From the NCBI GenBank assembly GCA_017531445.1, contig JAFXKZ010000002.1:327286-391285 (forward strand): a stretch of DNA of 64,000 bases. The letters are read 5' to 3'. Each line of letters starts with the position of its first letter. The stretch's first letter is position 1. The DNA comes from Kiritimatiellia bacterium (GTDB taxonomy: Bacteria; Verrucomicrobiota; Kiritimatiellia; RFP12; DVOR01). Shown piece by piece: positions 43,062 through 52,620 of this stretch. Below the pieces are notes generated by a model that was given only the letters and a program-made list of their open reading frames with translations, was not told where the DNA came from and did no database searches. The translations under genes were made by a program, and so were the position numbers.

Positions 43062-44714
43062 TTATTGAAGTTTGCTGAACGGCTTCGGGTCGAAAGCATT
43101 CCGCACACCTTCACCCACCATCACCGTGAGGAACATCACCGTAAAAATTGCCAATGAGGGGAACAGAATCAACCACCACGCCCAACGATACGTCTGTGCC
43201 TGATTCAACAATTCCCCCCAACTCGGCGTCAAAGGCGGCAAACCGAACCCAAGGAAGTCAAGCGACACCAATGCACCAATCGCGCCTACCAGCAGGAACG
43301 GGAACAGCGTAATGATCGGCGTCAACGCATTCGGCAGGATGTGTCGGAAAATGATACGCGCATTCGTCAAACCCTGACACCGCGCTGCCGCCACAAACGG
43401 ACGGTTGCGCAAACGCAAAAACTCCGCCCGCATATAGTACGAGAGTCCCAACCAACAGAATAAACCATAGACCAGCAAAAGCAACCAGAAACTACGACCG
43501 AAAACTGCTCCCACAAGCACCATGATATACAAGAACGGCATTGCCGCCCAGATTTCGGTGAAACGTTGAACGCAGATATCCACCTTTCCACCAAAATATC
43601 CCTGGATTGATCCAATCGTCATGCCCAGAACTGTTGCCGCGATTGCGAGCAATAAGCCAAAACTCATCGCGATACGCGTTGCATAGACAATGCGCGAAAA
43701 GACATCGCGTCCCGATCCGTCCAAGCCGAAAATGTGACTGCGTGTGGGAGGGAATGGGAAGCGGATATTATTTCCCGAATAGACTGCATATTCAGTTTTG
43801 GTCGCAGGATCAACATAGGAGATTCCGTCGGCAGCCGTAATGTCTTTCTGGAAACCTTTACGAGCCCATCCATCGAGAAGCGCAGCCAACGCCTCCGATG
43901 GCATCGGTGTCTGCTTACCTTTCGGTGCACAGTGAAAAACCGTCAACGCCCCCGTTTCATCCGCAGAACGTGTACACACATACGTCAGTTTCGGCAGGAA
44001 GTGTTGCCCTTCCGGCAAAATAGCACGGAGGTTCACACGAATCGTCATCGGCAAATCGCCACCTGCCGAAGGCGAAAGCACCAAACGAAGACGCTGCCAT
44101 GGGAACGCGCGCAACGCCATTGGTGTAACTTCAGTTTCATAACTTCCGCACGCCTCTCCCAATAAACGCCGATTGATTTCCTGACGCAATTCCGGAGAAA
44201 TATCAATCACGTCTGCCAAATTGGTATGCCCATCATGCAATTCAATATTCGGGAAGAATTGATTACAATTGTCTTGGCGGACAATCGCAAAATCACGTGT
44301 GAGATTGAAACGTCCCACCGGTTGATTGGGAATCAGCGAGAGCGTCACCACCTTATCTTCTTCCAAATCTGCCGTGTCTAACGTCTCGCCCGGAGAATAA
44401 CGCACCGGAGCAAAGAGGGCGAAGTTGGATTTATCTTTCTTAAAAGTCTCACTCTTTGTAAAAAGACGATAATCCACATGCGAAGTTTCTCCCGTCGCCT
44501 CACGCACCTTTTCCGGAGGCTGAGCCATTAGAAACGGGCATGACAACTCGCCATCAAAACGCATCAACAAGGGTTCGCCATTGCAGATGAATTCTGCGCC
44601 AAGACTGATAACATAGAGCACCAGCAGGAGGCGAAGCGACCAAAACGCAATGCGACTTCTGCAGAAACGTTCAAGACGTTTTTGGGTAAGTGGAGACAAG
44701 TTTATGAGTTTCAT
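43062..44714 (-). CDS. OppC/YejE-like ABC permease with large extracytoplasmic insert
   Basis: A 550-aa inner-membrane permease. TM1 lies near residues 20-42, followed by GEPLLMRFDG as in YejE. An extracytoplasmic insert of about 270 residues then precedes the conserved HIFGLDGSGRDVFSRI and the five-helix permease core. The cytoplasmic EAA-type loop contains AARCQGLTNARII. The insert is much longer than in YejE. AAAGGTG precedes the ATG at 44714. No OppB/YejB permease and no binding protein accompany it here. Confidence 0.85.
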   Translation of the reverse strand: MKLINLSPLTQKRLERFCRSRIAFWSLRLLLVLYVISLGAEFICNGEPLLMRFDGELSCPFLMAQPPEKVREATGETSHVDYRLFTKSETFKKDKSNFALFAPVRYSPGETLDTADLEEDKVVTLSLIPNQPVGRFNLTRDFAIVRQDNCNQFFPNIELHDGHTNLADVIDISPELRQEINRRLLGEACGSYETEVTPMALRAFPWQRLRLVLSPSAGGDLPMTIRVNLRAILPEGQHFLPKLTYVCTRSADETGALTVFHCAPKGKQTPMPSEALAALLDGWARKGFQKDITAADGISYVDPATKTEYAVYSGNNIRFPFPPTRSHIFGLDGSGRDVFSRIVYATRIAMSFGLLLAIAATVLGMTIGSIQGYFGGKVDICVQRFTEIWAAMPFLYIMVLVGAVFGRSFWLLLLVYGLFCWLGLSYYMRAEFLRLRNRPFVAAARCQGLTNARIIFRHILPNALTPIITLFPFLLVGAIGALVSLDFLGFGLPPLTPSWGELLNQAQTYRWAWWLILFPSLAIFTVMFLTVMVGEGVRNAFDPKPFSKLQ

Positions 44715-44730
44715 AATCACCTTTATCAAC

Positions 44731-46752
44731 TTAAAGCGTTGAAACACGCTCTGTATCTGCTTGTAAAAGTTCTATCACCAATGTGGCTCTATCGGTATCA
44801 ACCGCATGCATACGCGGGAAATATTTGACCTCCACTACCTTCTTGGCCTCACCAGTTGAGGAGGTTTCCAGAATACGTCTTCCGTGAGCGTCAAACGATT
44901 GTTGCGTCCCATCTGCGCGGGTACGTTCCCACCCTTTAAGCTTTCCTGCTGCATCATATCGGTAATCATCGCGCCAATTCTTGAAGGCACTCAAGGCAGG
45001 ATCTTCATAAATTGCCCCAGTTTCCGGCATCCGATAATCAATTGACTCAATCCGCCCATTTGCATCATAGACCCGTTGTTCATTCGCTAAATAGCGGAAA
45101 GAAATAAAACAAGGTTGCGATGCCGGCTGTCCTTTACGAAGTGCCACACAAGCAATATCCACATGACGACGTTTCACACCTGCTTGTTCATAGACACCGT
45201 GATAATCCACTTCAATCGTTGCCAATGCACCATTCTTGACCAAAGGCCGAATGCGGATTTTATCAGCCATTCCATTGACAACAAACCATTTATACGTCAC
45301 ATTCGGTTCTGCGGAGACGGCCGAGACTGTCATTTTTCGCGTCTTTTCCTTTCCGCGAATCACGCGCTTAATCGACCATGGTGTATCCGAAATTCGTTCA
45401 CTGTTTGGCGCATCGAAATAATCAACATATTGCCGGGGCATTGTCTCATAGCGGGCTGCCACTTGAAACATTACCGGCAAATCTGCCACACGCATCCGGT
45501 GTGCTGCAGTAACAAATGCTGCACCGTCAATCTGATCAGCATCAAAGAAAAGCGGGTGCGCTTTCGCTGAACAATAGTCATTGACACCTTTCAGATGTTG
45601 ACGCACTAACATTTGAAACGTTGGCACCAAAGCACCACGACGCAACATTTCCTGCTTCGTTTCCGGCGACATCGCTGCCAGTCCGGCCAAGAGCAACTCT
45701 GCCAGAGCTTCCACTTCCTTCTGTGCTTCGGCAGGTGCGCGCCCGCCAGCTGTAGCGAAAAACTGAGCCGAGTGGCCAACCAATAATTCTGCGTCTTGCT
45801 GCTCAGAACAGTCTACCGACGCATCGTAAATGTAGAGTTGATTCTGCTGAGCCAGACGGAACGCACACGCATCCGCTTCAGCCTCGGTCGTAATCAATCG
45901 CGGAATCGAACGCCAAAAAGCTGTGGAGCCCAATGCTACAGCACTTGTTCCGATCGTCGCATAGGGTGTAATTCCGGAAGAAAATACCCCATTCGCCATA
46001 CCGACATGCGCCACCGATTGCTGCGCATCTTCTGAATAAACCACCGGTGTCAGCAACGGGAAATCATCAAATGCCACTTGTGTGCGATCTTCATCACGAT
46101 TAACATAAAGATCTCCCGCATTCCCGGCAGCACTTCCCTCTCGCAGCCATGGGCGAATCAGATCAGCAAACGGTCCAGCATAAGCTTCCGGCTTCACCTT
46201 TCGCGCACCGGTAAAAGCAAAGAGGCTCGTCATATAACCGCCATTGACCGGATGCCATTCCCATTGGGTATTTTCCGCAGTAACCACCGCCTCGTTTCCA
46301 AAAAACAAAGGCTGCGCCAACGCGGCATTCAACGTCTCATTTCGTGTCCCTTTTGCAGCCTGCTGCCGTGCGAGCGACAACAACTCCGGGAAACGGGCAC
46401 TTTGACGCAAGGCCATCAAGTCCGCGTCTTCCTGCAATTGCTTCAAATCCTTAAATCCCAACCGGATAGCTTTTTCAAGCCACTCCAAGCCTTCCGCTAC
46501 ACGTGATTGCCTGGCACACACACACGCCACATTGTAGTGCCAATTCGCATCATTCGGGAAAATCTTCACCGCCGACCGGGCAACAACTTCCGCCGTCAGC
46601 CAATTCTTCTCCTGAAGTGCCGTCACAAATTCTGCCAAGAAGCGACGATGTTGCGGAAACAATTTCGGCATATCAAAAACAGACTGCCCGGACACTGCGA
46701 TTGCAATGCCCAGCACCATCAACACTGACAAGTAGCGTTTAATACCAATCAT
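44731..46752 (-). CDS. Secreted protein with N-terminal TPR, unknown function
   Basis: A 673-aa protein with a signal peptide (MIGIKRYLSVLMVLG, cleavage near VSGQS). TPR-like helices at about 30-105 follow (NWLTAEVVARSAVKIFPND, RVAEGLEWLEKAI). A long domain is not recognised, and the C-terminal 80 residues have YD-like short repeats (YDANGRIESIDYRM, YRYDAAGKLKGWER). The ATG at 46752 gives a clean signal peptide; a TTG at 46767 is possible. It occupies the place where a substrate-binding protein or second permease would be expected upstream of OppC. Confidence 0.6.
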   Translation of the reverse strand: MIGIKRYLSVLMVLGIAIAVSGQSVFDMPKLFPQHRRFLAEFVTALQEKNWLTAEVVARSAVKIFPNDANWHYNVACVCARQSRVAEGLEWLEKAIRLGFKDLKQLQEDADLMALRQSARFPELLSLARQQAAKGTRNETLNAALAQPLFFGNEAVVTAENTQWEWHPVNGGYMTSLFAFTGARKVKPEAYAGPFADLIRPWLREGSAAGNAGDLYVNRDEDRTQVAFDDFPLLTPVVYSEDAQQSVAHVGMANGVFSSGITPYATIGTSAVALGSTAFWRSIPRLITTEAEADACAFRLAQQNQLYIYDASVDCSEQQDAELLVGHSAQFFATAGGRAPAEAQKEVEALAELLLAGLAAMSPETKQEMLRRGALVPTFQMLVRQHLKGVNDYCSAKAHPLFFDADQIDGAAFVTAAHRMRVADLPVMFQVAARYETMPRQYVDYFDAPNSERISDTPWSIKRVIRGKEKTRKMTVSAVSAEPNVTYKWFVVNGMADKIRIRPLVKNGALATIEVDYHGVYEQAGVKRRHVDIACVALRKGQPASQPCFISFRYLANEQRVYDANGRIESIDYRMPETGAIYEDPALSAFKNWRDDYRYDAAGKLKGWERTRADGTQQSFDAHGRRILETSSTGEAKKVVEVKYFPRMHAVDTDRATLVIELLQADTERVSTL

Positions 46753-46957
46753 CCGGGAAAAATCCAAAAACCTTTCAATGCATACATTCCCTTATAGTTT
46801 AGCACAAAAAAGCCTTCCTCCCCCACGCATCCGGTTATTTCTTTCTTTTTGACCGCCTCTCTGACAAACGCCATGTCCCCAAACCGACCTTCATTTTCAG
46901 GACGACTCCGCGTTTTCCCAACGTGTTGCAAGAAAAAGTGCGCCACGCCCCATTTTC
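46753..46957. other. Non-coding spacer upstream of the secreted TPR protein
   Basis: No gene. An A/T-rich patch near 46795-46850 may contain the promoter. No box pair is convincing. Confidence 0.4.
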
Positions 46958-47058
46958 AATTTCGCCCATACCCGGATATCAACTTCGCCCATACATCAAT
47001 CAAATGCCGCCCAGACTGCGCGGCAACATCGCCGACATTGAAACGACACCATCGGCGA
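46958..47058. repeat. 82-bp four-half-site intergenic element, copy 5, with an extra unit
   Basis: Half-sites AATTTCGCCCA (46958), TCGCCCATACA (46985), AATGCCGCCCA (47003) and TCGCCGACATT (47029) start 27, 18 and 26 bp apart. A fifth unit ACCATCGGCGA follows at 47048. The pairing here is poor, because two units are inverted at the core, but the spacing rule holds. This is the most degenerate copy. Confidence 0.6.
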
Positions 47059-47220
47059 ACGCGGCTATCCCTTCCGAGAGCATGGATCCCCCCATCCCAT
47101 ACACCAGGCTTTGTTAGCGATTGAATCGCAGAGCCTTCCGATTCAACACTCCCATTCCTTCTCAAAATAGTTACGCTTTCATTCCGTCATTTGAAACAAA
47201 CAACATCTCTCATACATTCA
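47059..47220. other. Non-coding stretch with an inverted repeat
   Basis: No gene. TTGAATCG (47121-47128) and CGATTCAA (47139-47146) form an 8-bp inverted repeat without a U-tract. Confidence 0.35.
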
Positions 47221-47261
47221 AAAAACAGGCAGCATCCGGACACTGGTCACGAATGCTGCCG
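47221..47261 (-). terminator. Terminator of the pyrF-to-ridA operon
   Basis: GGCAGCAT (47229-47236) and ATGCTGCC (47254-47261), extended inwards by CGG-ACAC/GGT-CACG partial pairing, form the stem. On the minus strand it is followed by TGTTTTTTG. It lies 22 bp after the ridA stop. Confidence 0.85.
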
Positions 47262-47282
47262 TTGCTTTAGGGAAAGAATGAA

Positions 47283-47654
47283 TCAATCAACTTTCGCAAG
47301 AATTTCAATTTCACAAAGACATCCCTTGGGAATATCTTTTACCGCCACACATGAACGTGCCGGCTTGGAAACGAAATATTTTGCATAGACTTCATTAAAC
47401 GCGCCGAAGTCTGCAATATCGGCCAAAAAGCACGTTGTCTTAATCACCTTCGTAAAATCAAGACCGGCAGCGGCAAGCAATGCGCCGCAATTCTTGCAGG
47501 ATTGTTCCGCCTGGGCTGCGATTCCTTCCGGAATAACACCCGTTGCAGGATCTACCGGAATCTGCCCGGATGCAAAGAGCATCCCATTGACAATGATACC
47601 CTGAGAATAGGGACCAATGGCGGCAGGTGCCTTGTCTGTTGCAATCACTTTCAT
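47283..47654 (-). CDS. ridA: RidA family enamine/imine deaminase
   Basis: Hydrolyses reactive 2-aminoacrylate released by PLP enzymes such as threonine dehydratase. The 123-aa protein has IGPYSQGI, FASGQIPVDPATG, the conserved arginine in ARSCVAV and a C-terminal CEIEILA. AAAGG precedes the ATG at 47654. It is in the same long operon as ilvA, which fits the known RidA-IlvA metabolic link. Confidence 0.93.
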   Translation of the reverse strand: MKVIATDKAPAAIGPYSQGIIVNGMLFASGQIPVDPATGVIPEGIAAQAEQSCKNCGALLAAAGLDFTKVIKTTCFLADIADFGAFNEVYAKYFVSKPARSCVAVKDIPKGCLCEIEILAKVD

Positions 47655-47673
47655 TGTAATACCTTTCACGCTA

Positions 47674-47997
47674 TCATTTGTTTGAAATCAAGTTCTCCAC
47701 GATTTTTGCAGCGGCTTCCACGCACAAAGGGCAAGGCGTTTGCGCTGCCGTCTTAATCTCCCGGCACGTCAATGCACCTGCTTCACGTGCAAATGCCGCT
47801 TTAATACTTTCCGCTTTCTCCGGGCAAAGCACCAAAGCACCATAAAGAGCTCCGCAAAGACCGCCGGGAGCCCGACCGCCACCACACGCCGCCATTTCAG
47901 CGATTTGCTCCGGCGAACCGCCTCCGCCCTCCACCACAGCTTGAGCACAGTTGTGCAATTTCGGCACGGCAGTAAACAACGCATGTGCAACGGTCAT
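47674..47997 (-). CDS. C_GCAxxG_C_C family cysteine-rich protein
   Basis: A 107-aa protein with conserved cysteines arranged as NCAQAVV, AACGGGRAPGGLCGALYGA, TCREIK and CPLCVEAA. This is the C_GCAxxG_C_C family, often found in anaerobes and suspected to bind metal or a redox cofactor. Function is unknown. Its start overlaps the kdsB stop (ATGA) and ridA starts 20 bp downstream. Confidence 0.82.
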   Translation of the reverse strand: MTVAHALFTAVPKLHNCAQAVVEGGGGSPEQIAEMAACGGGRAPGGLCGALYGALVLCPEKAESIKAAFAREAGALTCREIKTAAQTPCPLCVEAAAKIVENLISNK

Positions 47998-48734
47998 ACC
48001 TGCTCCCGCTTCCGGAGTAAAGCCTCCACAATCGCAACATCTTCCGGCGTATCCACGCCAACCCCCTCATCTTCACAACGAATCACGCCGATGCGACCGC
48101 CCAACCAAAGTGCCCGCAATTGTTCCAATGATTCTGTGGTTTCAAGCATACAGGGCGGAGTTGTAATCAATTTTTTCAAGAAATCGCCACGATACGCATA
48201 AATGCCAAGATGCCTCCAGTACAAACCGGACGCGAGATCCGGTTCACCATCGCGACGGCATGGAATCGGCAATCGCGAAAAATAAATCGCACTGTCATCC
48301 TCACGCAAAATCACCTTTACCACGGTACGCGCCATCAACTGCTCCATTGCGCGGATGGGGCACGCCGCTGTCGCCATCTCCTCTCCTGTGCGGATCATCC
48401 GTTCTGCCAGTGCATCAATCAACGCTGGATCCATTAAAGGTTCATCACCTTGAATATTGATAACAATGTCTTCCGGACCGGCATTAGCAGCCACAGCCAC
48501 ACGATCTGTCCCGGAAGGCAACTCGCTCGCCGTCATGACCACTTCACAATCCGCCCCGATTGCTTCACGGATCCGCTCATCATCCGTGGCAACCAAAACG
48601 CGATCCAAACGTTTCGCACGTTTTGCAGCCTCAACCACCCACAAAACAAGCGGCTTGCCCATAATCGGGGTCAATGGTTTACCGGGGAAACGTGAGCTGC
48701 CCCAACGCGAAGGAATCACTCCAATCACTGCCAT
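47994..48734 (-). CDS. kdsB: 3-deoxy-manno-octulosonate cytidylyltransferase
   Basis: Activates Kdo to CMP-Kdo for LPS inner core synthesis. The 246-aa protein has IPSRWGSSRFPGKPL at the nucleotide site, TDDERI, PSGTDRVA, INIQGDEPLM and YFSRLPIP motifs. Together with waaA in the same operon it shows that the cell makes Kdo-containing lipid A. Confidence 0.95.
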   Translation of the reverse strand: MAVIGVIPSRWGSSRFPGKPLTPIMGKPLVLWVVEAAKRAKRLDRVLVATDDERIREAIGADCEVVMTASELPSGTDRVAVAANAGPEDIVINIQGDEPLMDPALIDALAERMIRTGEEMATAACPIRAMEQLMARTVVKVILREDDSAIYFSRLPIPCRRDGEPDLASGLYWRHLGIYAYRGDFLKKLITTPPCMLETTESLEQLRALWLGGRIGVIRCEDEGVGVDTPEDVAIVEALLRKREQV

Positions 48735-48757
48735 AACATCACTCCTTTTTAACGCTC

Positions 48758-49747
48758 TTATTCCGGTTTTGCCGCACGCTCCATCAGCATCATCACGGCA
48801 TCCTCGGCTGTCAAATTCTCATAACACATCCGATAAACCACTTCGGCAATCGGCATCTCAACATCATATTCCAAAGCCAAATCACGCAACAATTTCGCAT
48901 TGTCAACGCCTTCAGCGACCATCTGCATCGAAGCCATAATCTCATCAATCGACTGTCCTCTGCCGAGGCGTTCGCCAACCGAATGGTTACGGCTATGCGT
49001 TGAGGTACAGGTGACAATCAAATCCCCTACGCCGGCAAGCCCGCTTAATGTTTGCGCTTTCGCCCCCATCGCCAGGCCCAAACGCATCATTTCTGCCAAG
49101 CCGCGTGTCACCAGAGCCGCACGTGTATTGTCGCCAAAGCCAAAACCATCACTGACCCCAACGGCAATGGCCAAAACATTCTTGACCAGCCCGCCGACTT
49201 CAACCCCCAAAACGTCATCAGTGGTATATACGCGGAAACGCGGACCGTTAAACAGCAGTTGCGCCTCCACGGCAAGCTGATGGTTTTCGCAAGCACACGT
49301 AACCGCCGTCGGAATCCGCCGGGCGACTTCTTCTGCATGAGAGGGACCGGACAATACAACCACGCGCTTCGTCTTCAGCACCTCTTGTGCTACCTCACTC
49401 ATCCGACGGCGAGATTCCGGGCAAACACCTTTCGTCAAACTGATGAAAAGCACCTTTTCTGAATCCACCAACGGCGCAATTTGACCACACACCGACTTGT
49501 AAAACTTTGAAGGCACCGCCAAGACAATCGCTTCAGCATCCGCCACGGCTTCAGCCATCACCGACGACCAACGAATCGTTGGCTGATATTTAATCCCAGG
49601 AAGATAACGCGGATTTTCACGTGTGCTACGAATCTCTTCAATATAGTCAGCAAAAGGACCCCAAACGGTAACTTGATGACCATACGAGTCCAACAACTGC
49701 GCTGCTGCCGTCCCCCAACCACCATCGCCAATTACAGCTACTTTCAT
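48758..49747 (-). CDS. gpsA: NAD(P)-dependent glycerol-3-phosphate dehydrogenase
   Basis: Makes sn-glycerol-3-phosphate for phospholipids. The 329-aa protein has VIGDGGWGTAAAQLL (Rossmann loop, GxGxWG type), SLTKGV, SGPSHAEEVARR, the catalytic lysine in VGGLVKNVLAIAVG and GLAGVGDL. The ATG overlaps the plsY stop, so the two steps of the glycerolipid pathway are coupled. Confidence 0.95.
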   Translation of the reverse strand: MKVAVIGDGGWGTAAAQLLDSYGHQVTVWGPFADYIEEIRSTRENPRYLPGIKYQPTIRWSSVMAEAVADAEAIVLAVPSKFYKSVCGQIAPLVDSEKVLFISLTKGVCPESRRRMSEVAQEVLKTKRVVVLSGPSHAEEVARRIPTAVTCACENHQLAVEAQLLFNGPRFRVYTTDDVLGVEVGGLVKNVLAIAVGVSDGFGFGDNTRAALVTRGLAEMMRLGLAMGAKAQTLSGLAGVGDLIVTCTSTHSRNHSVGERLGRGQSIDEIMASMQMVAEGVDNAKLLRDLALEYDVEMPIAEVVYRMCYENLTAEDAVMMLMERAAKPE

Positions 49748-50451
49748 TTCGTTGCCTCCTGTTGCATACGCTTCGCGTCACGAATTGCACGCTGCTTTGC
49801 TGTGAACGCAAAGCGGTTCTCTGTCCCTTTGCACAAACGAACAAGATTGGTCCGGTGCTTCACGATTGCCAATAAAGCCAGAATTGTAATCAAAATCGCA
49901 AACCACAGCGGGCGCGCTGCATAAAGAGGCGACCACATCAAGCCGCCAACAATCACGGCAGCCAAACAACTGGCCAAAGAGACATAGCGTGAAAGCCCGA
50001 AAAAGATGCCCCATCCTGCAAAACCAAGCAATCCTGCAAACGGAGCAACACCGAAAAGCAAGCCCAATGCTGTTGAGACACCTTTTCCGCCCTTGAACTT
50101 CAAATAGACCGGAAACATATGCCCCAACATCGCAGCTGTGCCACAAAGAACGCGTAACAACAACGTGGTATCTGTTCCGACCTCTTCCAACAAGAGCATC
50201 GGAATAAATCCGCACAGCGTGCCAACAACACCTTTGACCATATCCAGGAAAAAGGCAAGAATGCCATATCGAGCCCCCACACACCGAAAAACATTCGTTG
50301 CGCCAATATTCCTGCTTCCCACCGTACGGACGTCAATACCACGCGCCTTGCCTATCAGCAACCCAAACGGAATCGCCCCAAACAAATAAGCTATCAACAG
50401 CGCAACCAAGGGCAATCCGAAGTTGACAACGAGTTGAGAGAGCACCCACAT
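49744..50451 (-). CDS. plsY: Acyl-phosphate:glycerol-3-phosphate acyltransferase
   Basis: Integral membrane enzyme that puts the first acyl chain on glycerol-3-phosphate. The 235-aa protein has the three cytoplasmic motifs: GSRNIGATNVFR, GHMFPVYLKFKGGKGVST and a final IVKHRTNLVRL. Five membrane helices are apparent. A C-terminal extension (ENRFAFTAKQRAIRDAK) is charged. The ATG at 50451 is preceded by GGAAGTG. Confidence 0.94.
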   Translation of the reverse strand: MWVLSQLVVNFGLPLVALLIAYLFGAIPFGLLIGKARGIDVRTVGSRNIGATNVFRCVGARYGILAFFLDMVKGVVGTLCGFIPMLLLEEVGTDTTLLLRVLCGTAAMLGHMFPVYLKFKGGKGVSTALGLLFGVAPFAGLLGFAGWGIFFGLSRYVSLASCLAAVIVGGLMWSPLYAARPLWFAILITILALLAIVKHRTNLVRLCKGTENRFAFTAKQRAIRDAKRMQQEATK

Positions 50452-50475
50452 AAAATTCACTTCCATACTCTATCC

Positions 50476-50916
50476 TTACTTCTTCATATTCAAATAATTG
50501 ATGAGACCTTCCACCGCCAAGGCATATCCGTTTAGACCGAACCCCTGCAACTGTGCAATGCAAACCGAAGCCGTATAGCTCACCTGCCGGAATGTTTCGC
50601 GTTTATGCGTGTTGGAAATATGGATCTCCACAACGGGCAATCCGGAGGCTGCAATCGCATCACGTAATGCAACAGATGTATGCGTGTATGCCGCAGGATT
50701 TATGACAATCCCATCGTAAACACCACGCGCTGCGCCGATTGCAGAGACCAATTCACCTTCTATGTCACTCTGAAAGACATCCAACGCCACACCGAATTTT
50801 TCAGCAGTTTCCTTGGCAAGTCTTTCAGCATCTGCAAGTGTAAACGTACCATAGATATCAGGTTCACGAGTTCCAAGCAAACGTAAATTGGGACCATTCA
50901 GCAAAAGTAATTTCAT
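50476..50916 (-). CDS. aroQ: Type II 3-dehydroquinate dehydratase
   Basis: Third step of the shikimate pathway. The 146-aa protein has LLLNGPNLRLLGTREPDIYG with the catalytic Tyr, QSDIEGELVSAI, INPAAYTHTSVALRDAI and VEIHISNTHKRETFR. GAGGAGATGT precedes the ATG at 50916. Its start region overlaps the holB stop. Confidence 0.95.
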   Translation of the reverse strand: MKLLLLNGPNLRLLGTREPDIYGTFTLADAERLAKETAEKFGVALDVFQSDIEGELVSAIGAARGVYDGIVINPAAYTHTSVALRDAIAASGLPVVEIHISNTHKRETFRQVSYTASVCIAQLQGFGLNGYALAVEGLINYLNMKK

Positions 50917-50924
50917 ACATCTCC

Positions 50925-51860
50925 TCAAAAATAAAAGCGATCCATCCAGTAGGGAAGCACCTGTGCCGGGCTGATATTCCGTTCCAAATGAACAGTTAAT
51001 TGTTCCAACATCGTAAGATTTTCAAGCAAACGCGCCAAGGAATAATGTCCGGCACGTGCCATCAAAACCTTCTGAAATTCCGGAAAATTCAACGTTGTTT
51101 CCTTCGCATCCGGCGCCACTTTCATGCGTACCAAATCCTGCATCCACTGTTCAATCGTCAGCAAAAGGTCGTTTCTCCACCCTTTTGCCTTCGCGCCGAC
51201 AAGTGCTTTCAACGTATCCTCATCATCCTCTACAGGGCGGTCTTTACGCTCTTCACGTACAACTTTCTCCGCACGTGCCATCATTTCATCCAAAACAGCC
51301 GTAAGCAGTTCTGCGCGTGCCGTATCAAGAAAAACAGATTTTTCCCGAATACCTGAAAGCATTTCCAAAACCTGTGAACGCCATGGTTCATCCAATTTAC
51401 GCACACCACCGACCTGAATCACCTGACATCGAGAGACAATCGTCGGCAACATTTCCGTAAGACTGTCCGCCAACAACAGGAACAACGTTCGTGGAGGCGG
51501 TTCTTCCAGTGTCTTCAAAAAGGCATTGGCGGCCTCTGCTTTCATCCGATCTGCCGAGACAATAACCGGGATCTTCCAACCGCCTGAGAGCGCAGACTGT
51601 TGTGCCATCGGTAGAATCCGTTCACGCATCATCTCGACGTCAATAATACGACTTTTCTTTTCCGGCTCAAACCAAGGCATATCCGGATGCGCATGCTCGG
51701 CAACCGTTGAAAGTTGACCAATCAACTGTGTCCCAATCCACTGAGCAAGTTCCGTTCCTTCGCCATAGACGGGGCCGACAATAATGTAGCCCTGCGCCGG
51801 TCGCCCCGACCGAAACGCATTTGAAAGATTCTCGTGAAGTCTCTCCATTCCGGCGGTCAT
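50925..51860 (-). CDS. holB: DNA polymerase III delta-prime subunit-like clamp loader protein
   Basis: A 311-aa AAA+ clamp-loader protein. The P-loop is degenerate (VGPVYGEGTE), as in delta-prime. The sensor-type segment EAANAFLKTLEEPPPRTLFLLLADS is the diagnostic stretch, followed by PTIVSRCQVIQV. I start at the ATG at 51860, because AAGGAACGT lies just upstream and it falls 7 bp after the ABC permease stop. Longer starts overlap that gene. The C-terminal half is poorly conserved. Confidence 0.85.
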   Translation of the reverse strand: MTAGMERLHENLSNAFRSGRPAQGYIIVGPVYGEGTELAQWIGTQLIGQLSTVAEHAHPDMPWFEPEKKSRIIDVEMMRERILPMAQQSALSGGWKIPVIVSADRMKAEAANAFLKTLEEPPPRTLFLLLADSLTEMLPTIVSRCQVIQVGGVRKLDEPWRSQVLEMLSGIREKSVFLDTARAELLTAVLDEMMARAEKVVREERKDRPVEDDEDTLKALVGAKAKGWRNDLLLTIEQWMQDLVRMKVAPDAKETTLNFPEFQKVLMARAGHYSLARLLENLTMLEQLTVHLERNISPAQVLPYWMDRFYF

Positions 51861-51867
51861 ACGTTCC

Positions 51868-52620
51868 TTAACGTTCCGTTGCACAGAGTCGTAATGCATC
51901 AAAAACAATTCCGGAAGCATAAACCAACACTACCGAAACGGTTAGACAGCCCACGGCAACCCGTACATCCACTAATCCACAGGCGCAGTCATACACCATC
52001 GTTTGCAATGGGAACCATGGCCATTGCAGATTGCCACTTGAAGTCAACATCGTCACAAGCGACATCACCACTGTAGGCGCAAAAAGGCAACTCGCCAGCG
52101 AACACAAAAACGTTGAAGCCGAACTCCGCGAAAAAAGTGAAACAAACGTCCCGATACAACACCACAGCAATGCTTGCAACAACAATGCACTTGCAGCAAG
52201 TAAAAAACCTTGCCACGATGCAAAGATCTGCACATCTTCCGGCAATAACCAGCGCAATAGCACATAACATGAAACTGCCATACCCGCCAGATAGAGCACA
52301 CACAGGCACCATGCCGCGCTCACTTTTCCTACGACCCACGACCGTGCTCTGACCGGAGTTGCGAACATCAAGCGCATCATTCCTGTCTCACGGTCTTGTG
52401 TAAACCCGCGTGAGGCCGCCACAGCAGCAAGAAAAGGCAAACCAAACGCAGACGCCAAACCCCACAATGCCGGTAATGTTTCTGCCATACCTTCAGCGCG
52501 CATCAAAAAACGCACCAGCAAAACATTTGCACCGGCAAGCGTCAAACACACCGGAAGAATCCCGTGCCCAGAACAAAGAAGCTGGGCAAACTCTCGTTTC
52601 AAAAGCGTGAGAAAGACCAT
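51868..52620 (-). CDS. ABC-2 type transporter permease
   Basis: A 250-aa membrane protein with six hydrophobic segments and the ABC-2 hallmark between TM2 and TM3 (SRGFTQDRETGMMRLMFATPV). It resembles GldF-like permeases. With the ATPase encoded just upstream (1-bp overlap) it forms an exporter of unknown substrate. Placed between ilvA and holB, its context gives no functional clue. Confidence 0.8.
   Translation of the reverse strand: MVFLTLLKREFAQLLCSGHGILPVCLTLAGANVLLVRFLMRAEGMAETLPALWGLASAFGLPFLAAVAASRGFTQDRETGMMRLMFATPVRARSWVVGKVSAAWCLCVLYLAGMAVSCYVLLRWLLPEDVQIFASWQGFLLAASALLLQALLWCCIGTFVSLFSRSSASTFLCSLASCLFAPTVVMSLVTMLTSSGNLQWPWFPLQTMVYDCACGLVDVRVAVGCLTVSVVLVYASGIVFDALRLCATER

Noticed and set aside
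51861..51920. Longer delta-prime N-terminus
   Set aside because: It would overlap the ABC permease by up to 53 bp, whereas the ATG at 51860 has a good ribosome site just after that gene.
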